Shown piece by piece: positions 58,876 through 64,000 of a stretch of 64,000 nt of DNA. The position numbers and the translations under genes are program-made. Under the pieces are notes generated by a model that was not told the DNA's origin, did no database searches, and saw only the letters and a program-made list of their open reading frames with translations. Position 1 is the stretch's first letter, and each line of letters opens with the position of its first letter. The stretch comes from UBA1952 sp965246765 (GTDB lineage: Bacteria > Bacteroidota > Bacteroidia > Chitinophagales > Chitinophagaceae): the NCBI GenBank assembly GCA_965246765.1, contig CBDFFJ010000002.1, positions 248,001 through 312,000 of the forward strand, written 5' to 3'.

Positions 58876-60690
58876 ATGATTATCAGGAGGCTCCATCAAT
58901 GCTTTTTTGCCATTTGCCTGGCGGCCATGCCCCTGGCCGCGACAGGTGACGAGCCTATTGACGCGCTGTGGCGGGCACACCAAACGGCCCGCACTGCCGC
59001 CGGGCGTGTAGTGCCGCTCATCCTGGCAGGCATAATTTACCGGCTGGACGACCGCGGGCAGGATGCTTCGGACAGCGCCTTTATCCTGGCGCAGCAAGAG
59101 GCCGCACAGGCTTCTTCCGACTCGCTGCTATTTCTCGTTTACAGCAATTACATCGCCGCCGACCGCATTGCAAACAGCGGCTTGGCTAGCGAATACAGCT
59201 CTGCCTTGATACAGATCGGCGACCGGCTCAATAAACCGGACTGGCTTTGTAAAGCCTATAGCGCTCAGGCGCGCCTTGCGCTTGACACCGGCAACTTTTT
59301 GGCGGCGGGCCTCCTTGCCGGGCAGGCTTTTAACTATGCCGCGCTTAGCGGCAACCCTGAGCAAAAAGCGGAAGCATGGATACTGCAGGGAATGGCTGCG
59401 GAACGGGAAAAGTCGGGCCTGGAGGCATTCCGATGCTATTTATCGGCATTATATCTGGCAGAGGAACTGGAATCGGACGGTCTGAAACTATCCTGCTACG
59501 AGCACCTTTCTCAATTTTATGCCGGCATAAGCGACTATGAGAAGGCTGCCCAGCTGAAGCTTAAAGAGATTGACCTGTATAAGACGACGGCGCCCTACGA
59601 CACGCCGGGCTATATGGATCGCAGAACGTATCTGGCGGCAGACTACTTCCGCGACGGGAAGCCCCTGATGGCTACTGCCATCATGCACGAAGTCCTCGCT
59701 TTCAGTCGCAGCCGACACGACGATGCACTTACGCGCGACGCGCTGGAAGTGTGGCGTTCCACACTTATTTCGCTGGATCAGATTCCGGCGGTGGAAGATT
59801 TATACATCCGCCGGTACCCGAATGAGTTTACGACACTTAAAGAGGCAGACCTGCTGACCTATTACCGCCTCAAAGCGTACTTCAGCGAGCTTCATCGCAA
59901 CAATACGGAAGCCAGAAGCTACTACGCACTGGCGGATGCGAAAATCAACGATGCAGGGCGCGACTCTACTTACAGGGCCAATTTCTACCGGCGCTACGGC
60001 CAGTTTCTGGTGCGCGCCGGAGACTACGCTATGGCAGAACAGGTACTGCGCAAGGCTGAAGCGCTCAATGAGCAAAGCCACTATCTGCCTTACGCAGTGA
60101 ATATTTCCATGCTCCTTGATTCAGTTTATAAGGTCGAGGGTAAGCTCGTGCCCGCCTATGAATATGCCCGGAAAACGGCCCGGTACCGCGATGAGCTGGC
60201 AAAGACAGAACAGCAGGACAAACTACTGCTCCTGGAGCTCGACCACGAGGCGCGTACCAGAAAGCTGGAAAAGGAACGTGAGGAGGCCGCCCGCAATCGC
60301 CATTTTAGCCTGCAATACACGGGAATCACACTGATTATCCTCAGCTCTTTTCTGGTTTTGGTACTGCTCGGCTCATTCAAGCCCCGGAAATGGATAATTA
60401 AGGCAGTAGGATTCATCTCTTTTATAATGCTCTTTGAGTTCATCATACTGCTGCTGGACCATCGCATCGCCGCGTTAACGCATGAAGAGCCCTGGAAAAT
60501 GCTTGGCATTAAGATAGTCCTTATCGCTTTCCTGCTTCCTTTTCACCATTGGGTGGAGGAGAAAGTGGTTCACTATCTGTACGCACACCGCATCTCACTT
60601 CCGGTTCGTTTCCTGAGAAGACGTGACCGGAGCAATGTCCTGCCTGTGGTTCAGGAAAGTGCTGCGCCGCCGCCGCAGGAATTGCTTTGA
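58876..60690 (+). CDS. TPR protein with C-terminal membrane spans and no output domain
   Basis: A 604-residue protein with signal peptide (cleavage near PLAATGD). Residues about 40-440 are TPR-like helical repeats (for example SGLEAFRCYLSALYLAEEL and AGDYAMAEQVLRKAEALNE). A Glu/Arg-rich coiled coil (LEKEREEAARNRH) comes next, then three membrane spans (about 470-555). In Bacteroidota this TPR-coiled coil-membrane layout normally leads into a histidine kinase or LytTR/HTH domain. Here a short basic tail ends the protein instead. It may be a sensor subunit that lost or separated its effector. Confidence 0.65.
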   Translation: MIIRRLHQCFFAICLAAMPLAATGDEPIDALWRAHQTARTAAGRVVPLILAGIIYRLDDRGQDASDSAFILAQQEAAQASSDSLLFLVYSNYIAADRIANSGLASEYSSALIQIGDRLNKPDWLCKAYSAQARLALDTGNFLAAGLLAGQAFNYAALSGNPEQKAEAWILQGMAAEREKSGLEAFRCYLSALYLAEELESDGLKLSCYEHLSQFYAGISDYEKAAQLKLKEIDLYKTTAPYDTPGYMDRRTYLAADYFRDGKPLMATAIMHEVLAFSRSRHDDALTRDALEVWRSTLISLDQIPAVEDLYIRRYPNEFTTLKEADLLTYYRLKAYFSELHRNNTEARSYYALADAKINDAGRDSTYRANFYRRYGQFLVRAGDYAMAEQVLRKAEALNEQSHYLPYAVNISMLLDSVYKVEGKLVPAYEYARKTARYRDELAKTEQQDKLLLLELDHEARTRKLEKEREEAARNRHFSLQYTGITLIILSSFLVLVLLGSFKPRKWIIKAVGFISFIMLFEFIILLLDHRIAALTHEEPWKMLGIKIVLIAFLLPFHHWVEEKVVHYLYAHRISLPVRFLRRRDRSNVLPVVQESAAPPPQELL

Positions 60691-60706
60691 GTAATGACGC
60701 TCCTGC

Positions 60707-63631
60707 TTACACCACCACATTAATCATCCGCCCCTTCACATAGACAAACTTCTTCGGCACCGCGCCTTCCGTCCATTTGGCGATGACTTCGTTGGCGAGG
60801 ACTTCCTTGCGGATGCTGCTTTCGGAGGCGTCCAGCGCGAAGGCGAGGTCGGTGCGCTTCTTGCCATTGACTGCAACCGGGTAGGTGAAAGATGATTCCG
60901 TCAGGTATTGCTCCTGCCACGCCGGCCAGGGCGCCATCACAACGCTGCTTTCGTGGCCGAAGCGGTGCCAGAGATCTTCGGCAAGGTGCGGCGCGAAAGG
61001 CGCGAGGATGACGGCCAACGCTTCCAGCACATCGCGGTCGCGGCATTTGGTGCCTTGCAGCTCGTTGACGGCAATCATGAAGGCGGAGACGCAGGTGTTG
61101 AAGCCGAAGCGCTCAATGTCGTCGCCCACTTTTTTGATGAGGCGGTGGATGGTGCGGAGGTTCTCTTCGCTTGTGGGCGCGTCTTGCGGCAGCCAATCGC
61201 CGGCTTCATTCACGTAGAGGCGCCAGAGCTTTTTGAGGAAGCGGTGGACGCCTTCAATGCCCTTTGTATCCCAGGGCTTGCTGACCTCTATGGGGCCGAG
61301 GAACATCTCGTACATCCGGAAGGTGTCCGCGCCGTATTGAGCTACAATGTCGTCGGGGTTGACGACGTTGTATTTGGATTTGGACATTTTTTCTGTCTCA
61401 ACTCCGCAGATATACTTACCATTCTCAAGCAGAAAATGTACATTCTTATACTCTGGACTAGAATTCTTGAACGCTTCAATGTCAAGTTCAAGTCCATTTA
61501 CGTACCGAACATCTACGTGCTTTGGACGAAATGTAATCCAAGTAAGATTCTTCTCTTTTAATGCAGGGATATTTTCAATCAACTCAATCAACTCCTCCAC
61601 AGGCATTTCGTTCTCATTATGCTTCTTATAAAAGCTATGGGACATAAATAAGACCTCATCAGACTTGCCGTAAGGCATCTCTTCTGTCGGGATAAAATCT
61701 TTAGGCACGAGAGTAACCGGATATACAAACCGCGAACTCCCCTGTATCATCCCCTGATTCACCAATTTCTTAAACGGCTCATCAAAGCTCACGTAGCCTA
61801 AATCGGCCAGCACCTTCGTCCACATGCGGGCGTAGAGCAGGTGGCCTACCGCGTGCTCAGTGCCGCCTACATACACATCTACCTGTTGCCAGTAATCGGT
61901 GGCTTCGCGGCCCGCAAATTCCTCATCGTTGTGCGGGTCCATGTAGCGGAAGAAGTACCAGGAGGAGCCGGCGTATCCGGGCATCGTGTTCGTCTCGCGG
62001 CGGCCGGCGGGCGTTTGCACCCAGTCTTCCAGGTTTGCCAGCGGGCCTTGTCCTTCCGGGCCGGGGCCATAGGTATCCACATGCGGCAATTCCACAGGCA
62101 GCGCGCGCAAAGAAGTATCGCAAGTGAGGCCTTCCTCATCAATCGTGTACGGCACGTCATTGTGATAAATCACCGGGAAAGGCTCACCCCAATACCGCTG
62201 CCGCGAAAAGCCTGCGTCGCGCAGCTTGTAATTGATACGCCGCTCGCCGATGCCCGCATCTTCCACCGCGCGGATGGCTACATCAATGGCTTTTGGAATG
62301 GTGAGGCCGGAGAGAAAATCAGAACCTTCTATCGTGCCTGCCTTTTCAGTGTACGCCGTATCGCCTTTATAGCTCGCGCCAAACACATTAGTGATGTGGA
62401 TGCCGAAATGCCGCGCAAAGGCGTGGTCGCGCTCATCGCCGCTCGGCACCGCCATAATGGCGCCCGTGCCATAGCCCGCCAGCACATACTCGGAGATGTA
62501 AATCGGAACAGGCTTGCGCGTAAAGGGATGCACCGCATATGCGCCCGTAAAAGCGCCGCTCACGGTCTTTGTTTCTGAAATACGCTCACGCTCCGAGCGG
62601 CGCTGCGTTGCAACCTTATACTCTGCCACCTCATGCTGCTGCGCCTCCGTGGTGATGCGGCCCACCAACTCATGCTCCGGAGCCAACACCATAAAATCGG
62701 CCCCGAAAATGGTATCAGGCCGCGTAGTGAATATCTGAATCTTGTGCGGCAGGTCTTTGACGTCAAAGGCGATTTGGGCGCCGCTACTTTTGCCGATCCA
62801 ATTGCGTTGCATGTCCTTCATCGCCTCGCTCCAGTCCAGGCCTTCAAGACCTTGCAACAGGCGCTCGGCATATTCCGTAATACGCAGCATCCATTGCCGC
62901 ATTTTTTTGCGCACGCAGGGATGGCCGCCGCGCTCGGAGACGCCGTTCACCACCTCATCATTCGCCAGCACGGTGCCGAGGGCCTCGCACCACCACACCT
63001 CTGCCCAGTCTAAGTAAGCGATGCGGTAATGCATGAGGCAGGCGCGCTGCTCGGCGATGGTGTACTGCTTCCACTGCTCTTTAGTGAACGACAGCTTTTC
63101 GTCGCCGGGCGCAGTTACGCTCGCATTGCCTTCCTTCTCAAAAATGGCAATCAGCTCCTCAACAGGCCGCGCCTTTTGCGATTTCCGGTCAAACCAGGAA
63201 TGGAAGAGCTTGGTGAAAATCCACTGCGTCCACTTGTAGTAATTCGGGTCGGAAGTCCGCACCTCCCTGTCCCAATCGTAGGAGAAGCCGATGTTGTCCA
63301 ACTGCTCGCGGTAGCGCTTGATGTTCTGTTCCGTTGTTACCGCCGGGTGCTGGCCGGTTTCAATGGCATATTGCTCCGCAGGTAGGCCGAAGGCATCGTA
63401 GCCCATCGGGTGCAGCACGTTGTAGCCGCGCTGCCGTTTGTAGCGGGCATAAATATCGGAAGCAATGTAGCCAAGCGGATGACCAACATGCAGGCCCGCG
63501 CCGCTGGGGTACGGAAACATATCCAGCACGAAATGCTTGGGTCTGCTGAGGTCGTTGCCCGTTTTGTAGATGGCATTGTCAGCCCACCATTGCCGCCAGT
63601 TCTTTTCTATATCGGAGAAGTTGTATTCCAT
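60707..63631 (-). CDS. leuS: Leucyl-tRNA synthetase
   Basis: Charges tRNA-Leu and edits mischarged products. The 974-residue protein has the HIGH motif as HVGH (48-51, after FPYPSGAGL) and KMSKS as EKMSKSKYN. The editing domain includes TTRPDTIFGADFM. The long form with an insert before KMSKS is usual for Bacteroidota. The stretch 61385-61770, which encodes that insert, is visibly more AT-rich and uses different codons than the rest. An exact -7 box TATTTTTG lies 25 bases upstream of the ATG. It is convergent with the TPR gene. Confidence 0.96.
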   Translation of the reverse strand: MEYNFSDIEKNWRQWWADNAIYKTGNDLSRPKHFVLDMFPYPSGAGLHVGHPLGYIASDIYARYKRQRGYNVLHPMGYDAFGLPAEQYAIETGQHPAVTTEQNIKRYREQLDNIGFSYDWDREVRTSDPNYYKWTQWIFTKLFHSWFDRKSQKARPVEELIAIFEKEGNASVTAPGDEKLSFTKEQWKQYTIAEQRACLMHYRIAYLDWAEVWWCEALGTVLANDEVVNGVSERGGHPCVRKKMRQWMLRITEYAERLLQGLEGLDWSEAMKDMQRNWIGKSSGAQIAFDVKDLPHKIQIFTTRPDTIFGADFMVLAPEHELVGRITTEAQQHEVAEYKVATQRRSERERISETKTVSGAFTGAYAVHPFTRKPVPIYISEYVLAGYGTGAIMAVPSGDERDHAFARHFGIHITNVFGASYKGDTAYTEKAGTIEGSDFLSGLTIPKAIDVAIRAVEDAGIGERRINYKLRDAGFSRQRYWGEPFPVIYHNDVPYTIDEEGLTCDTSLRALPVELPHVDTYGPGPEGQGPLANLEDWVQTPAGRRETNTMPGYAGSSWYFFRYMDPHNDEEFAGREATDYWQQVDVYVGGTEHAVGHLLYARMWTKVLADLGYVSFDEPFKKLVNQGMIQGSSRFVYPVTLVPKDFIPTEEMPYGKSDEVLFMSHSFYKKHNENEMPVEELIELIENIPALKEKNLTWITFRPKHVDVRYVNGLELDIEAFKNSSPEYKNVHFLLENGKYICGVETEKMSKSKYNVVNPDDIVAQYGADTFRMYEMFLGPIEVSKPWDTKGIEGVHRFLKKLWRLYVNEAGDWLPQDAPTSEENLRTIHRLIKKVGDDIERFGFNTCVSAFMIAVNELQGTKCRDRDVLEALAVILAPFAPHLAEDLWHRFGHESSVVMAPWPAWQEQYLTESSFTYPVAVNGKKRTDLAFALDASESSIRKEVLANEVIAKWTEGAVPKKFVYVKGRMINVVV

Positions 63632-63656
63632 GGTTCTTTGCCCGTCGGGAGGGCCA

Positions 63657-63664
63657 CAAAAATA
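63657..63664 (-). promoter_or_regulatory. -7 box of leuS
   Basis: TATTTTTG on the minus strand, exact TAnnTTTG match, 25 bases from the start codon. Confidence 0.6.
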
Positions 63665-63736
63665 CGGGATTGGGCTGCGGGAGCTTATTGGCTTGTTGTT
63701 GTCATATGCAGCTTAGGTCTCAGTACTCAGATTATC

Positions 63737-63744
63737 TATCTTTG
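63737..63744 (+). promoter_or_regulatory. -7 box of the final partial gene
   Basis: TATCTTTG, exact consensus, 9 bases before the ATG at 63754; it implies a very short leader. Confidence 0.6.
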
Positions 63745-63753
63745 AAAGCGTAA

Positions 63754-64000
63754 ATGACCGCGCCTATCTCTTCCATAGACATGTACAATATCCTACGCGC
63801 CAAAATCGGCGAGCAGGAGGCGAAGGCTTTGACCGATTATGTAAAATCAGAGGTAGAGAGCCGTGTAGAAATCCGAAGTGCTACGCTTGCTACAAAAGAT
63901 GACATTGCCAGCTTGCGCAAGGAAATCTCCGAAAGCAAAGTGGATACGATTAAGTGGATGGTTGGCCTGTTCATTACGCTTGCGCTAATGATAATCGGGC
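63754..64000 (+). CDS. Small coiled-coil membrane protein (3' partial)
   Basis: 82 codons are visible from MTAPISSIDMYNILRAKIGE to the window edge without a stop. The middle part (YVKSEVESRVEIRSATLATK, then LRKEISESK) is a coiled coil and the end (MVGLFITLALMIIG) begins a membrane span. The layout is that of the small DUF1640/CCDC90-like proteins widespread in bacteria: a charged coiled coil with one C-terminal membrane anchor. Only a few residues are probably missing. Promoter box 9 bases upstream. Function unknown. Confidence 0.75.
   Translation, partial: MTAPISSIDMYNILRAKIGEQEAKALTDYVKSEVESRVEIRSATLATKDDIASLRKEISESKVDTIKWMVGLFITLALMIIG

Overview
The window comes from a Bacteroidota genome, most likely of the Chitinophagaceae/Chitinophagales type; I cannot name a genus. 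The signs are secreted proteins with type IX secretion (T9SS) sorting domains, lineage families (DUF2723/GT117, DUF3822, DUF5777, IPExxxVDY, DUF6252-like), almost no Shine-Dalgarno sequences, and repeated TAnnTTTG-like -7 boxes a few bases before start codons. By eye the coding DNA is moderately GC-rich. Genes lie on both strands in short transcription units separated by clear hairpin terminators.

Layout. 1-12 kb: 3' end of a secreted PNGase F-like protein, TPR-tilS, a rhomboid protease, rlmH divergent from a pyruvate dehydrogenase E2 gene, a frameshifted phoH, purE, recN, a TylF-type methyltransferase and a secreted LamG protein. 12-26 kb: central metabolism (acyl-CoA carboxylase beta chain, aconitase, etfBA, malate dehydrogenase) mixed with a giant T9SS type-B protein and a T9SS type-A cargo without a signal peptide beside a REPIN-like repeat. 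26-31 kb: a minus-strand envelope cassette (OB-fold protein, c-type cytochrome lipoprotein, YceI, DUF5777 barrel), serA and an MlaF-like ATPase.

31-39 kb is the most interesting part. A TolC-like outer-membrane gene points away from six tandem small genes (33187-35336) that encode double-glycine leader peptides. They are followed by an HlyD-type adaptor and an ABC exporter with an intact C39 leader peptidase. Five peptides share a conserved acidic Gly/Asn/Ser-rich core; the other is a Gly/Asn-rich outlier. Four of the genes carry a common 5' leader that folds by hand into a small pseudoknot, with compensatory changes between copies. No modification enzyme or clear immunity gene is nearby. Together the genes form a complete processing and export route through both membranes for a family of acidic, probably unmodified peptides of unknown purpose.

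39-50 kb: a 157-bp nested palindromic element, a PerM-like permease, a very large fusion (degenerate metallophosphoesterase, kinase-like region, Omp85 barrel), an ECF sigma module, a polytopic membrane protein, an SPFH protein, an IPExxxVDY protein and a lipoprotein thrown out of frame by a T10 tract. 50-64 kb: a GT117 glycosyltransferase, tRNA-Cys, a MATE transporter, DUF3822-rsmD-coaD, two uncharacterised envelope proteins, leuS with an AT-rich internal patch, and the start of a coiled-coil membrane protein cut by the window edge.
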